Below, piece after piece: positions 25,203 through 34,601 of a stretch of DNA of 61,158 nt; position 1 is the first letter of the stretch, and each line of letters starts with the position of its first letter. Where the stretch lies: the NCBI GenBank assembly GCA_016790225.1, contig JAEUOZ010000042.1, positions 1 through 61,158 on the forward strand. The letters run 5' to 3'. Under the pieces are notes generated by a model. It was given only the letters and a program-made list of their open reading frames with translations, had not been told where the DNA came from and searched no databases. Position numbers and translations under genes: made by a program. The DNA comes from Rubrivivax sp. (GTDB lineage Bacteria; Pseudomonadota; Gammaproteobacteria; Burkholderiales; Burkholderiaceae).

Positions 25203-26681
25203 GTGCTGCAGAAGATCGTCCGCTCCACGGTCATCGATGCGCCGATCGAGCGCGTCTGGGCCGTGCTGCGCGATTTCAACAGCCACGAGCAGTGGCATGG
25301 CGTGGTGGACCACAGCCGCATCGAGGCCGGGGCGCGCAGCGATCAGGTGGGCTGCGTCCGCAATTTCACGCTGAAGGACGGACACCACATCCGCGAGCAG
25401 CTGCTGACCCTGGACGACAGGCAGTACAAGAGCACCTACTGCATCGTCGAAGCCAGCGTGCCGCTGCAGCGCTACGTGGCCACCGTGACGCTCAAGCCCG
25501 TGACCGACGGCAACCGCACGTTCTGGCACTGGGAGTCCAGCTTCGCCACGCCACCCGGCATGGAGCGCGAACTGCGCGAGATGGTGGCCAGCGGAGTCTA
25601 CGACGCCGGCTTCGCCAACCTGCGGCGCCACCTGGACGACGGCGCCGACCTGCGCACCCCTGGCAGCGCGCCGATGCCGCAGGCCCTGCCGGTGACGGGG
25701 CGGCGCATGGTGGTCGCGCAGCACGGGGGCCCGCAGCAGCTGCAGGCACGCGACATCGAGGTGCCTGCGCCGGGCGCAGGCGAGCTGCGCATCCGCCAGA
25801 CGGCCATCGGCGTCAACTACTTCGATGTCTACCTGCGCAAGGGCTGGATCCCGGATCTGCTGAGCGCTGGCGAGGCGCCTGGCATGGAGGCCGCCGGCAC
25901 CGTGATGAACGTGGGCGAAGGCGTGCACGGCTTCATGCCCGGTGACCGGGTGGCCTATCTGCACGCGGCTCCCGGCGCCTACGCGACCGTGCGCAACGTG
26001 CCCGCCAGCGCCGCGGTGCGCCTGCCGGCCTCGGTGGACGATCCCGTGGCCGCGGCACTGCTGCTGAAGGGGCTGACGGCCGACATGCTGATACGCGACG
26101 TGGGTCACCTGCGCGCCGGCACGCGGCTGCTGGTGCACGCGGCGGCGGGTGGCGTGGGGCTGATCCTGTGCCACTGGGCGCGCCACCTCGGGGCGCGCGT
26201 GATCGGCACGGTGTCCAGCGAAGACAAGGCCCGGCTGGCGCGCGAGCATGGCTGCGAGCAGGTCATCGTGACGCGCGACTACCGCTTTGCCGATGCCGTG
26301 AAAGCGGCCTTTGCGGCACCGGAGGGCGCCGGCGCCGATGTCATCGTGGATGGCCTGGGCGAAGCCGCGCGTGCCGAGAATCTGGCCGCCCTGGCGCCTT
26401 GCGGCCACTGGATCAGCCTGGGCCAGGCCAGCGGTGGCCTGGGCGCCATCACGGCGGATGAACTGGTGCTGAAGTCCGCCAGCTTCTCGCGCCCGGTGGT
26501 CTTCGCCCATGTGGCCACGCACGCCCGGCTGAAGGAGCGCAGCCAGCGCGTGTGGGCCGCGCTGGCCGATGGCGCGATCAGGCTGCCGCCGATCGAACGC
26601 TGGTCACTCGAAGCCGCTGCCCGCGCCCATGAGCGGCTGGAAAGCCGCGCCACCAGCGGCTGCCTGGTGTTGATGGCCTGA
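25203..26681 (+). CDS. SRPBCC domain fused to a quinone-oxidoreductase-type dehydrogenase
   Basis: The product has 492 residues from a GTG at 25203. Residues 1-148 are an SRPBCC domain paralogous to the preceding protein. Residues about 165-492 are a zinc-free medium-chain dehydrogenase/reductase of the NADPH:quinone oxidoreductase type, with GEAPGMEAAGTV, HAAAGGVGLILCHWARHLGA (nucleotide-binding loop AAGGVG) and GLTADMLIRD. The fusion suggests that a ligand held or cyclised by the SRPBCC domain is passed to the reductase, which would reduce an enone or quinone. There is no frameshift. I do not know a characterised member with this architecture. Confidence 0.85.
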   Translation: MLQKIVRSTVIDAPIERVWAVLRDFNSHEQWHGVVDHSRIEAGARSDQVGCVRNFTLKDGHHIREQLLTLDDRQYKSTYCIVEASVPLQRYVATVTLKPVTDGNRTFWHWESSFATPPGMERELREMVASGVYDAGFANLRRHLDDGADLRTPGSAPMPQALPVTGRRMVVAQHGGPQQLQARDIEVPAPGAGELRIRQTAIGVNYFDVYLRKGWIPDLLSAGEAPGMEAAGTVMNVGEGVHGFMPGDRVAYLHAAPGAYATVRNVPASAAVRLPASVDDPVAAALLLKGLTADMLIRDVGHLRAGTRLLVHAAAGGVGLILCHWARHLGARVIGTVSSEDKARLAREHGCEQVIVTRDYRFADAVKAAFAAPEGAGADVIVDGLGEAARAENLAALAPCGHWISLGQASGGLGAITADELVLKSASFSRPVVFAHVATHARLKERSQRVWAALADGAIRLPPIERWSLEAAARAHERLESRATSGCLVLMA

Positions 26682-26722
26682 AGCACAGATGGACTGAAGG
26701 ACAGAAAACCAGGGAGCTCGAG

Positions 26723-27103
26723 ATGATCCAAGGCATGAACCACTTCACCATCACGGCCGAAAGCCGCGAGGCGACATTGGATTTCTACTGCGGGCTGCTG
26801 GGCTTCGTCGAAGGGCCGCGGCCGGACCTGGGCTTTCCGGGCGCCTGGCTGCATGCGCCCGGCGGCCAGCAGGCCATCCTGCACATCTACTGGGACCGCC
26901 CGATGCCCGCCGCGCGCACCGGCGTGATCGACCACATGGCCTTCACCGCCACCGGCCTGAAAGCCGTGAAGGCGCGCTTCGACGAACGTGGATTGACCTA
27001 CGACCTGCGGCGCCAGGCGGGTGCCGGCACCTGGCAGCTGTTCAGCTTCGACCCCAATGGGGCCAGGGTGGAGCTGGATTTCGATCCGGCCGAGAGTCCG
27101 TAG
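26723..27103 (+). CDS. VOC-family (glyoxalase/dioxygenase superfamily) protein
   Basis: The product has 126 residues, one vicinal-oxygen-chelate module pair. Metal ligands are likely the His in MNHFTITAES, the His in VIDHMAFTA and the Glu in NGARVELDFD. It is preceded by AGGGAGCTCGAG. It is the last plus-strand gene of the cluster and could be a small dioxygenase, isomerase or lyase acting on a pathway intermediate. Confidence 0.82.
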   Translation: MIQGMNHFTITAESREATLDFYCGLLGFVEGPRPDLGFPGAWLHAPGGQQAILHIYWDRPMPAARTGVIDHMAFTATGLKAVKARFDERGLTYDLRRQAGAGTWQLFSFDPNGARVELDFDPAESP

Positions 27104-27171
27104 CCACTCGCCCGCGGCCGCCCACCAGGCCACCCACCGGGCCGCGCGGGGCCCGGGCACGCGGCTGCGGT

Positions 27172-28065
27172 TCAGCTGGGCTCGTCCTCGCCCACGGCCT
27201 GCCCGGCCATCAGTTCCAGCGCCCGCACCAGCGCCGAGTGATCCTGCTGATCCCAGCCCTGGGCGGCGCAGACCTGCATCAGCTGGGCGGCGTTGGCGGT
27301 CTGCGGCAGTGCCACGCCCAGGGTTCTGGCGCCCTGCAGCGCGAGGTTCAGATCCTTCTGGTGCAGCGCGATGCGAAAGCCCGGCTTGAAGCTGCGCTTG
27401 ATCATGCGCTCGCCGTGCACTTCGAGGATGCGGCTGGCGGCAAAGCCGCCCATCAGGGCCGCCCGCACCTTGGCCGGGTCGGCGCCCGCCTTGGCGGCGA
27501 AGACGAGGGCCTCGCTCACCGCCGCGATGTTCAGCGCCACGATGATCTGGTTGGCGACCTTGGTCGTCTGGCCGTCGCCGTTGCCACCCACGTGCGTGAT
27601 GTTCTTGCCCATCAGCTCGAACAGCGGCTTCACGCGATCGAAGGCTTGCGCGCTGCCCCCCACCATGATGGTCAGCGTGCCGGCCTTGGCGCCGACCTCG
27701 CCGCCCGAGACCGGCGCATCCAGGTAATCGCAGCCCAGCGCCTGGATGCGCGCGGCGAAATCCTTGGTGGCCATGGGCGAGATGCTGCTCATGTCGACCA
27801 CCGTCTTGCCGGCCGTCAGCCCGGAAGCCACGCCGTTCCTGCCGAAGAGCACGGTGTCCACGTCCGGCGTGTCGGGCACCATCGTGAAGATGATGTCCGC
27901 CGCACGCGCGACTTCCTGCGCGCTGCTGCAGGGCTGCGCGCCGGCCTGCAGCAAGCCAGCCGGCACCTCGCGCCGCGTGGTGACGAACAGTTCGTGGCCG
28001 CCCTCGCGCAAGCGCTGCGCCATGGGCGTGCCCATGATGCCCAGGCCGATGAATCCCAGTTTCAT
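27172..28065 (-). CDS. glxR: Tartronate semialdehyde reductase
   Basis: The product has 297 residues of the 3-hydroxyisobutyrate dehydrogenase family. The N-terminal NAD(P) site is GFIGLGIMGTPMAQRL, followed by the substrate motif DAPVSGGEVGAKAGTLTIMVGG and the catalytic Lys in GQTTKVANQIIVALNIAAVSEAL (about residue 170). It reduces 2-hydroxy-3-oxopropionate to D-glycerate. The assignment rests on its place directly downstream of hyi and gcl in the same direction; without that context it would be a generic beta-hydroxyacid dehydrogenase. It converges on the VOC gene; a GC-rich hairpin-forming spacer separates them. Confidence 0.88.
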   Translation of the reverse strand: MKLGFIGLGIMGTPMAQRLREGGHELFVTTRREVPAGLLQAGAQPCSSAQEVARAADIIFTMVPDTPDVDTVLFGRNGVASGLTAGKTVVDMSSISPMATKDFAARIQALGCDYLDAPVSGGEVGAKAGTLTIMVGGSAQAFDRVKPLFELMGKNITHVGGNGDGQTTKVANQIIVALNIAAVSEALVFAAKAGADPAKVRAALMGGFAASRILEVHGERMIKRSFKPGFRIALHQKDLNLALQGARTLGVALPQTANAAQLMQVCAAQGWDQQDHSALVRALELMAGQAVGEDEPS

Positions 28066-28106
28066 GTGGTCTCTTCCGTTGGTGTTGTGGGTGTGCGCCG
28101 GGGCGC

Positions 28107-28898
28107 TCAGGAGAAGGCGCGCACGGCCATGTCCATCCAGCCCAGGCCGGCTTCGGTGCCCTTGGCCGGCTTGTACTCGGCGCCGATGCTGCCGGTGTAG
28201 CCGATCTGCTTGATGTGCCGCAGCAGGAACGGGAAGTTGATCTCGCCCGTGCCGGGTTCATTGCGGCCGGGGTTGTCCGCGATCTGGATGTGGCCGATGC
28301 GCGCCAGGTGGCGGCTGAGCGTGGCCGCCAGCTCGCCTTCGGTCCGCTGCGCGTGGTAGACGTCGTACTGCAGCAGCAGGTTGTCAGAGCCCACCTCGTC
28401 CATCACGGATAAGGCCTTGGACGTGCTGTCCAGCCAGAAGCCGGGGATGTCGCGCGTATTCACCGGCTCGGTCAGCAGCTGGATGCCCACCGCCTGGGTC
28501 GCATCGGCGGCATGGCGCAGGTTCTCCACCATCGTGCGGCGCAGGATGGCTTCGTCCACGCCGGCCGGCGCGATGCCCGCCAGCACGTTCAGGCGCGGCA
28601 CTTCGAGCACCTTGGCGTAGTCGATCGCGCGCTGCACCCCGGCACGGAATTCTTCGGTGCGGCCGGGGTGGCAGGCGATGCCGCGTTCACCCGCCGCCCA
28701 ATCGCCGGCCGGCAGGTTGTGCAGCACCATGGTCAGGCGCAGCCCCTTCAGGCGCGCGGCGATCTCGGCCGCCGGCACCTCATACGGAAACTGGATTTCC
28801 ACGCGGCTGAAGCCGGCGCGCGCCGCCCGCTCGAAGCGATCCAGCAGCGGGACCTCGGTGAACAGCATCGACAGGTTGGCGGAAAACCGATAGGGCAT
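28107..28898 (-). CDS. hyi: Hydroxypyruvate isomerase
   Basis: The product has 263 residues, the family length. The AP-endonuclease-2-like TIM barrel interconverts hydroxypyruvate and tartronate semialdehyde. Visible are ANLSMLFTEVPLLDRF, the metal-ligand Glu in LLTEPVNTRDIPGF, LLQYDVYHAQRTEG (Asp, His), HIQIADNPGRNEPGTGEINF and IGAEYKP (Glu). It lies between gcl and glxR and is probably co-transcribed, with gaps of 36 and 41 bases. Confidence 0.92.
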   Translation of the reverse strand: MPYRFSANLSMLFTEVPLLDRFERAARAGFSRVEIQFPYEVPAAEIAARLKGLRLTMVLHNLPAGDWAAGERGIACHPGRTEEFRAGVQRAIDYAKVLEVPRLNVLAGIAPAGVDEAILRRTMVENLRHAADATQAVGIQLLTEPVNTRDIPGFWLDSTSKALSVMDEVGSDNLLLQYDVYHAQRTEGELAATLSRHLARIGHIQIADNPGRNEPGTGEINFPFLLRHIKQIGYTGSIGAEYKPAKGTEAGLGWMDMAVRAFS

Positions 28899-28934
28899 GT
28901 GGCGCTCCAGGAAACGTACTGAGTGAGTGTGCGC

Positions 28935-30725
28935 TCAATCCAGCAGCCCCGCCAGCTCCAGACCCTGACGTCCTTCCGGATGGCGGCAATCGATGGCTTC
29001 GAACTCGTTGACGGCATTGATTTCCGTGCCCATGGCGATGTTGGTCACCTTCTCCAGGATGCACTCCACGACCACCGGCACGCGGTGCAGCTGCGCCAGG
29101 CGCTGCGCCTCCTTCAGCGCGTCCTGGATCTTCTCGGGATCGGTGACCCGCAGCGCCTTGCAGCCCAGGCCCTCGACCACGGCCACGTGGTCCACTCCAT
29201 AACCTTGCAGCGCAGGATCGGTGACGTTCTGGTTCTCGAAGGCCAGCTGCACGCAGAAGTCCATCTCGAAGCCGCGCTGGCTCTGGCGGATCAGGCCGAG
29301 GTAGCTGTTGTTGACCAGCACCTGCACGTAGGGCAGGCGGAACTGCGCGCCCACCGCCAGCTCTTCGATCAGGAACTGGAAGTCGTAGTCGCCGGACAGT
29401 CCCACGACGCTGCGCGTCGGATCGGCGGCCACCACGCCCAGGGCCGCGGGAATGGTCCAGCCCAGCGGGCCGGCCTGGCCGCAGTTGATCCACTGGCGCG
29501 GGCCGTAGACATTCAGGAACTGCGCGCCGCCGATCTGGCTCAGGCCGATGGTGGAGACATAGACCGTGTCACGCGGGAACGCGGCATTCATCTCTTCGTA
29601 CACGCGCATGGGCTTGATCGGCGTCTCGGTGTAGTGCGTCTTGCGGTGCATCAGGCGCTTGCGCTCGGCGCAGCGCTCGGCCCAGTCGCCATAGCTCTTC
29701 AGCGTGCCGGCAGCCTGGCGCTCGCGGGCCACCTGCACGAAGAGTTCCAGCGCGGCCCTGGCATCGCTGACGATGCCGAAATCGGGCATGAAGACGCGGC
29801 CGATCTGCGTGGGCTCGATGTCCACATGCACAAACGTGCGGCCCCGGGTGTAGACCTCGGTGGAGCCGGTGTGGCGGTTGGCCCAGCGGTTGCCGATGCC
29901 CAGCACGAAATCGCTGGCCAGCATCGTGGCGTTGCCGTAGCGGTGGCTGGTCTGCAGGCCCACCATGCCGGCCATCAGCGGGTGATCGTCCGGGATCGCG
30001 CCCCAGCCCATCAGCGTGGGGATCACGGGCACGCCGGTGAGCTCGGCAAACTCCACCAGCAGGTCGCTGGCATCGGCATTGATGATACCGCCGCCGGCCA
30101 CGATCAGCGGCTTCTGCGCCGCGGCCAGCATGTCCAGCGCCTTGTCGATCTGCTTGCGCGTGGCGGCCGGCTTGTACACCGGCAGCGGTTCGTAGGTATC
30201 GATGTCGAACTCGATCTCGGCCATCTGCACATCGAAGGGCAGATCGATCAGCACCGGGCCGGGCCGGCCCGAGCGCATCAGGTGGAATGCTTGCTGGAAG
30301 GCGCGCGGCACCTGTGCCGGCTCACGCACTGTGAGGCTCAGCTTGGTCACCGGCTTGGAGATGCTCTCGATGTCCACAGCCTGGAAGTCTTCCTTGAACA
30401 TGCGCGCACGCGGCGCCTGGCCGGTGATGCACAGGATGGGAATGCTGTCCGCGATGGCGGAATAGAGGCCGGTGATCATGTCCGTCCCTGCAGGGCCGGA
30501 GGTGCCGATGCACACGCCGATGTTGCCGGCCCGGGCCCGCGTGTAGCCCTCGGCCATGTGCGAAGCCGCCTCGACATGGCGCGCCAGGATGTGGGCGATC
30601 GATTGCCGCTCGCGCATCGCCGCGTACAGCGGGTTGATGGCCGCGCCGGGCACGCCAAAGGCCTGCGTGACGCCTTCCTTTTCCATCACCAGCACCGCCG
30701 CCATCGCAGCTTTCATCTTGGCCAT
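28935..30725 (-). CDS. gcl: Glyoxylate carboligase
   Basis: The product has 596 residues from ATG 30725, preceded by GAGGAGACAG. This thiamine-diphosphate enzyme joins two glyoxylates to tartronate semialdehyde with release of CO2. The N-terminal [16 protein letters not shown] carries Val in place of the catalytic Glu of other ThDP enzymes, as is characteristic of Gcl. The C-terminal ThDP motif is [18 protein letters not shown] with [13 protein letters not shown]. It heads gcl-hyi-glxR; glycerate kinase is not in the window. The divergent LysR gene is the likely regulator. Confidence 0.95.
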   Translation of the reverse strand: MAKMKAAMAAVLVMEKEGVTQAFGVPGAAINPLYAAMRERQSIAHILARHVEAASHMAEGYTRARAGNIGVCIGTSGPAGTDMITGLYSAIADSIPILCITGQAPRARMFKEDFQAVDIESISKPVTKLSLTVREPAQVPRAFQQAFHLMRSGRPGPVLIDLPFDVQMAEIEFDIDTYEPLPVYKPAATRKQIDKALDMLAAAQKPLIVAGGGIINADASDLLVEFAELTGVPVIPTLMGWGAIPDDHPLMAGMVGLQTSHRYGNATMLASDFVLGIGNRWANRHTGSTEVYTRGRTFVHVDIEPTQIGRVFMPDFGIVSDARAALELFVQVARERQAAGTLKSYGDWAERCAERKRLMHRKTHYTETPIKPMRVYEEMNAAFPRDTVYVSTIGLSQIGGAQFLNVYGPRQWINCGQAGPLGWTIPAALGVVAADPTRSVVGLSGDYDFQFLIEELAVGAQFRLPYVQVLVNNSYLGLIRQSQRGFEMDFCVQLAFENQNVTDPALQGYGVDHVAVVEGLGCKALRVTDPEKIQDALKEAQRLAQLHRVPVVVECILEKVTNIAMGTEINAVNEFEAIDCRHPEGRQGLELAGLLD

Positions 30726-30811
30726 GTCTGTCTCCTCGGGATTGGGATCGAACGGGAACGGATGATGGGCGCGGCCCGCCGCCGAGGGAACGCCCGCGGC
30801 CGGATATGAGT

Positions 30812-30828
30812 CATTCCGTGGTGGAATG
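30812..30828. promoter_or_regulatory. Inverted repeat in the gcl-lysR divergent promoter
   Basis: CATTCC-GTGGT-GGAATG is a perfect dyad located just before the LysR start and 87 bases before gcl. LysR regulators usually bind such interrupted dyads near their own promoter. Site function is inferred. Confidence 0.45.
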
Positions 30829-30833
30829 GCGCG

Positions 30834-31742
30834 ATGGATACCCTGGACGGCCTGCGCCTCTTCGTGCGCGTGGTGGAGACCGGCTCCTTCAGCAAGGCTT
30901 CGGCCCATCTGGGCATCACCCAGCCCACGGCCACCAAGCATGTCGCCGCGCTGGAAGCACGGCTGAAGGCACGGCTCTTCCACCGCAGCACACGCGGCGT
31001 CACGCCCACCGAGGTGGGCGCGGCCTACTACGACAAGTGCAAGCGCATCCTGCAGGAGATGGACGAGGCCGACGACGTGGCCGCGCTGATGCAGGCGCGG
31101 CTGCAGGGCACGCTGCGCGTCAACGCCTCGGTCGCCTTCGGCCGGCGCGTGGTCACGCCGCTGGTGCTGCGCTTCATGCAGCAGCACCCCGGGCTGCAGG
31201 TGGACCTGAGCTTCGAGGACCGCTATGTGAACCTCGTCGAGCAGGGCGTGGATCTGGCCATCCGCATGGGGCGGCTGGCAGATTCCTCGCTGGGCGCGCG
31301 CTTCCTGGGCCTGAACCCCTGGGTGCTGGTGGGCTCCAAGGCCTACCTGGCGGCCCACGGCACGCCGCGCAGGCCGGCCGATGTAGCGCAGCATGCGGCG
31401 CTGATCTACAGCACGGCTCAGGGCGACGAGCGCTGGCACTTCACCGGCAGCGATGGCCACACGCAGCCCATCGCGGTGAAGGGGCCGCTGCGCAGCAACA
31501 ACCTGTCTGCCCTGCTGGCCGCCGCGCGCAGCGGCATGGGCCTGGCCCTGCTGCCGCAGTATGTGGCGCACGAGTCCCTCGCCAACGGCACGGTTCAGCC
31601 GCTGCTGGAGCGCTGGACGCTGCCGGCCCAGGAGATCCACGCGGTCTTCTCTTCGCCGCGCCACGTGCCGGCCAAGGTGAGCAGCTTCGTGGCCTGGCTG
31701 CAGGGCCAGTTTGACGACACCTGGTGGACGCGGCGGCTGTGA
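30834..31742 (+). CDS. LysR-family regulator, probably of gcl-hyi-glxR
   Basis: The product has 302 residues. The winged helix-turn-helix occupies about residues 3-60 ([20 protein letters not shown]) and the co-inducer-binding domain about 90-295. It is divergent from gcl with a 108-base intergenic region that contains an inverted repeat. This layout is typical for a LysR activator of the adjacent operon; the co-inducer may be glyoxylate or a derivative, which is inferred. Confidence 0.88.
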   Translation: MDTLDGLRLFVRVVETGSFSKASAHLGITQPTATKHVAALEARLKARLFHRSTRGVTPTEVGAAYYDKCKRILQEMDEADDVAALMQARLQGTLRVNASVAFGRRVVTPLVLRFMQQHPGLQVDLSFEDRYVNLVEQGVDLAIRMGRLADSSLGARFLGLNPWVLVGSKAYLAAHGTPRRPADVAQHAALIYSTAQGDERWHFTGSDGHTQPIAVKGPLRSNNLSALLAAARSGMGLALLPQYVAHESLANGTVQPLLERWTLPAQEIHAVFSSPRHVPAKVSSFVAWLQGQFDDTWWTRRL

Positions 31743-31947
31743 TGCGGCCGGTTGCGTCTGGTGCGCGGGCGTAACCGCCGCTTGCGCCTGGGCGAGGAAC
31801 ACGCCGGCGCAGCCGCATACACTCGCGCGCCGTGAACCGCTTGCGGGCGCTGCGCACCCGGATCGCCGGCCTGGCTGGCCTGGTTTCGGTCGTCGCCCGG
31901 TGCCCGTCGCAGGCCTGCAGGCGCCCGCCCTCCCCAGGAGATTGACC

Positions 31948-32424
31948 ATGAAGAAGCACCAGATCCTCATCGCCCTGAGCCTCATCGCCGCCAGCACGCT
32001 GAGCAGCGCCCAGACCACCGTCGCCGAGCCCTGGATCCGCGGCACCATCGCCCAGCAGAAGGCCACGGGCCTGTTTGCCCGCATCACCTCCGTCCAAGGT
32101 GGCACGCTGGTTTCGGCCAGGTCACCGGTGGCGGGCCTGGTGGAGATCCACGAGATGGCCATGGACGGCAACGTGATGCGCATGCGCGCCCTGCCCAAGG
32201 GCCTGGAACTGCCGGCCGGCAAGCCGGTGGATCTCAAGCCCGGCGGCTACCACGTGATGCTGATGGACCTGAAGCAGGCCCTGAATGCCGGCGACACCAT
32301 CCCGGTGAGCCTGGTGATCGCGGGGAAGGACGGCAAGCAGGAAACCCTGGAGCTCAAGGTTCCCGTGCGCCCCCTGTCCGCCATGGCCAAGCCCGCCGAG
32401 GACCACAGCAAGCACAAGCACTGA
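31948..32424 (+). CDS. Periplasmic copper chaperone of the PCuAC family
   Basis: The product has 158 residues from ATG 31948, after CAGGAG. A signal peptide (about 1-21, ending LSSAQ) is followed by the PCuAC domain with the Cu(I) motif: [15 protein letters not shown] and, after the usual spacing, YHVMLMDL. The C-terminus HSKHKH adds possible metal ligands. PCuAC proteins deliver copper to cytochrome oxidase assembly in the periplasm. No oxidase or Sco gene is adjacent, so it is an isolated copy. Confidence 0.9.
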   Translation: MKKHQILIALSLIAASTLSSAQTTVAEPWIRGTIAQQKATGLFARITSVQGGTLVSARSPVAGLVEIHEMAMDGNVMRMRALPKGLELPAGKPVDLKPGGYHVMLMDLKQALNAGDTIPVSLVIAGKDGKQETLELKVPVRPLSAMAKPAEDHSKHKH

Positions 32425-32478
32425 GCCCGGGTCGTCGGCTCCCGGATCAGGAGTTGTGCCCGTACGGCCTTGACGGGC

Positions 32479-32862
32479 TCATCCCGAACGGGGCGGAAAG
32501 CGCCACCAGGCCAGCAGCACGGCGGCGGCGAAGCCGGTGTAGGCGGCGGTGAAGATCCAGGCCGGGGCCTGGTAGAACATCAGTGCGTGCACCCAGTGCT
32601 GGATGAAGCCGGTCTCATACGCGCTCTGGCCGGCCTGGATGCGCAGCCAGGATTCGAGTGTGGTGAGCGGGCAGACCTGGCCGAGCCAGGCCTGCAACAC
32701 CACGGTGCCGATGGCTGCCAGGTGCAGCAGCCGGAAGCGCCAGCGGGCCGTCCAGGCCCAGCCACGCAGGCCGCCGACGATGATCGCCAGCCAGCCGCCG
32801 ATGACAAAGATCACGACGGCCAGGTGCAGCAGCAGGACGGCATCGGCGAGCCAGGCATACAC
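32479..32862 (-). CDS. DUF2784 family membrane protein
   Basis: The product has 127 residues. Membrane helices are at about 6-30 (AVLLLHLAVVIFVIGGWLAII), 45-62 and 100-120. The motif LRGWAWTARWRFRLLHL followed by CPLTTLESWLR is the DUF2784 hallmark. The function of the family is not known. It is convergent with the copper chaperone and lies downstream of the NUDIX-lactamase gene on the same strand. Confidence 0.85.
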   Translation of the reverse strand: MYAWLADAVLLLHLAVVIFVIGGWLAIIVGGLRGWAWTARWRFRLLHLAAIGTVVLQAWLGQVCPLTTLESWLRIQAGQSAYETGFIQHWVHALMFYQAPAWIFTAAYTGFAAAVLLAWWRFPPRSG

Positions 32863-32895
32863 GGTGCAGGCCTCGGGGACAGGGCTGCCGGGCGA

Positions 32896-34599
32896 TCAGC
32901 GCGCCGCCGCGCTCCAGACGCCGCCCTGCTCCTGCGCGCGCCCTTCGCCACGCAGCTTCTGCAGGTGTGCCAGCAGGGAACGGCGGGCGACGGGGTGCAG
33001 CTGCTGAGGTGTATCGTCATACACCCGCGGCAGCAGCTCGTCCAGCCGGGCGCCGGCCTGGGCCTTCAGGGTGGCCAGCACCTTGTCCTCGCGGCGCGTG
33101 CGGTGGGCGATCAGCGCGCGCAGCACGGCGTGCGGCTGGGCCACCAGGAAGCCATGGCCGGGCGCCAGCCAGCGCAGATCCACCGCCAGCAAGGCGCCCA
33201 GCGAGGCGAAGTAGGCCGCCATGTCGCCATCCGGCGGGTTGATGACCACCGTGCTGCCCTGCATCACGTGATCGCCGGTGAAGAGCAGCCGCTCCTGCAG
33301 CAGCTGGTAGCACAGGTGGTTGGACGCATGGCCCGGCGTGTGCACCACCGCCAGCGTGGCATCGGGGCCCAGCGTCAGCTGCTCGCCGCCCTGCAGCTCC
33401 TGCGTGGGCGAGAAGTCCGGATCCTGACCCAGCGCATGGGCCGGGCGGCGGCCCAGCACCGGCGCGCCGCTGGCCGCTGCCAGCGCGCGGGCGCCAGGCG
33501 AGTGGTCGATGTGCGTGTGCGTGACCAGGATGCGCTCGATGGGCCCGGGCGCTGCGGCCAGCAGGGCTTGCAGATGGGTCTCGTCGGCCGGGCCGGGGTC
33601 GATCACGGTCCAGCGGTTGACGGCAGGATCGGCGACCAGGTAGCTGTTGGTGCCGGGCCCGGTCATCACGCCGGCATTGGCCGCCGTGACGCGGATGACC
33701 CGCGGCGACAGGCGCACGGGCTGGCCAGGCACGATCTCGGCGAGCACGTCGCCACGCCCTGCCGGATCGAGCCGCGCCACTTCGGCCCACGGCAGCTCGT
33801 CAGGCAGCACCACGGTGCGTTCGCCGCGGCGCGTGGCCAGGCGCGGCATCGTCAGCGGCACCGCCTGCTGCGCCTGCGCGAAGGCCAGGGCCTGCGCCAC
33901 ATCGGCGTGGCGCGCCAGCTGCTGCAGCGTGCGGCGCGTCACCGGCAGCAGCTTCAGGCCGCGTGCCGGCTCCAGCGCCTGCTGGGGCGTGAGCCACATC
34001 AGCTCGACGGCCTCGCCGCCGTCGGCCTCGGCCAGCTGGCCGGCCGGTGCGCGGGTGACGAAGAAGCGGGTGTCGAAGCGCTTGGGATTGCCCGGCGGCG
34101 TGAGCCAGTGGCTCCAGTAGTGCCATCCGCTCAGGTCGATCGTCAGCTGCAAGGCTTCGCACAGCGCGTGCAGCGGCTGCTCGCCACGCTGCAGCGGGCC
34201 GCGCCAGTGCTGGTGCGCATGCTCCAGGGCCGTGAGGTCCAGCGTTTGCGCGCCCTCGCCACGCTCGCCACCATCATCGGCGGCGAACAGCAGGCCCACT
34301 TCCTCGAAGCTTTCGCGGACGGCCGCCACCAGGTAATCCAGCCCGCCCTCGGGCAGGCCCAGGCGCGCGCTGGCCTGCGCATCGTTCCAGCCGCGGCAAT
34401 GTGCATGGGCCTGGCGGTCGCGGGCATCCAGCACGCCGCCGGGAAAGACGGCCGCGCCGCTGCGCAGATCGCCATCGCGCTCGGCGCGGCGCAGCATCAG
34501 CACCTCCAGGCCCGCCGGTGCCCGGTCGCGCAGCACGATCAGCGAAGCCGCCTTGCGCGCCCCGGCGAAGGCATCGAATCGGTCCAGCTCTTCGCTCAT
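32896..34599 (-). CDS. NUDIX hydrolase fused to a metallo-beta-lactamase-fold hydrolase
   Basis: The product has 567 residues from the ATG at 34599, 2 bases after the CoA-transferase-family gene. The N-terminal half (about 10-235) is NUDIX-like: AVFPGGVLDARD and the Nudix helix RESFEEVGLLF, resembling CoA- or nucleotide-diphosphate hydrolases of the NUDT19 type. The C-terminal half (about 290-560) is a metallo-beta-lactamase of the LACTB2 type with THTHIDH, HTPGHASNHLCY, FTGDHVM and APGHG. The open frame extends antisense-like upstream to 35685, but the start at 34599 agrees with the NUDIX N-terminus. The two hydrolases may process a CoA thioester or nucleotide in series; no substrate can be assigned. 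Confidence 0.87.
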   Translation of the reverse strand: MSEELDRFDAFAGARKAASLIVLRDRAPAGLEVLMLRRAERDGDLRSGAAVFPGGVLDARDRQAHAHCRGWNDAQASARLGLPEGGLDYLVAAVRESFEEVGLLFAADDGGERGEGAQTLDLTALEHAHQHWRGPLQRGEQPLHALCEALQLTIDLSGWHYWSHWLTPPGNPKRFDTRFFVTRAPAGQLAEADGGEAVELMWLTPQQALEPARGLKLLPVTRRTLQQLARHADVAQALAFAQAQQAVPLTMPRLATRRGERTVVLPDELPWAEVARLDPAGRGDVLAEIVPGQPVRLSPRVIRVTAANAGVMTGPGTNSYLVADPAVNRWTVIDPGPADETHLQALLAAAPGPIERILVTHTHIDHSPGARALAAASGAPVLGRRPAHALGQDPDFSPTQELQGGEQLTLGPDATLAVVHTPGHASNHLCYQLLQERLLFTGDHVMQGSTVVINPPDGDMAAYFASLGALLAVDLRWLAPGHGFLVAQPHAVLRALIAHRTRREDKVLATLKAQAGARLDELLPRVYDDTPQQLHPVARRSLLAHLQKLRGEGRAQEQGGVWSAAAR

Positions 34600-34601
34600 C
34601 G

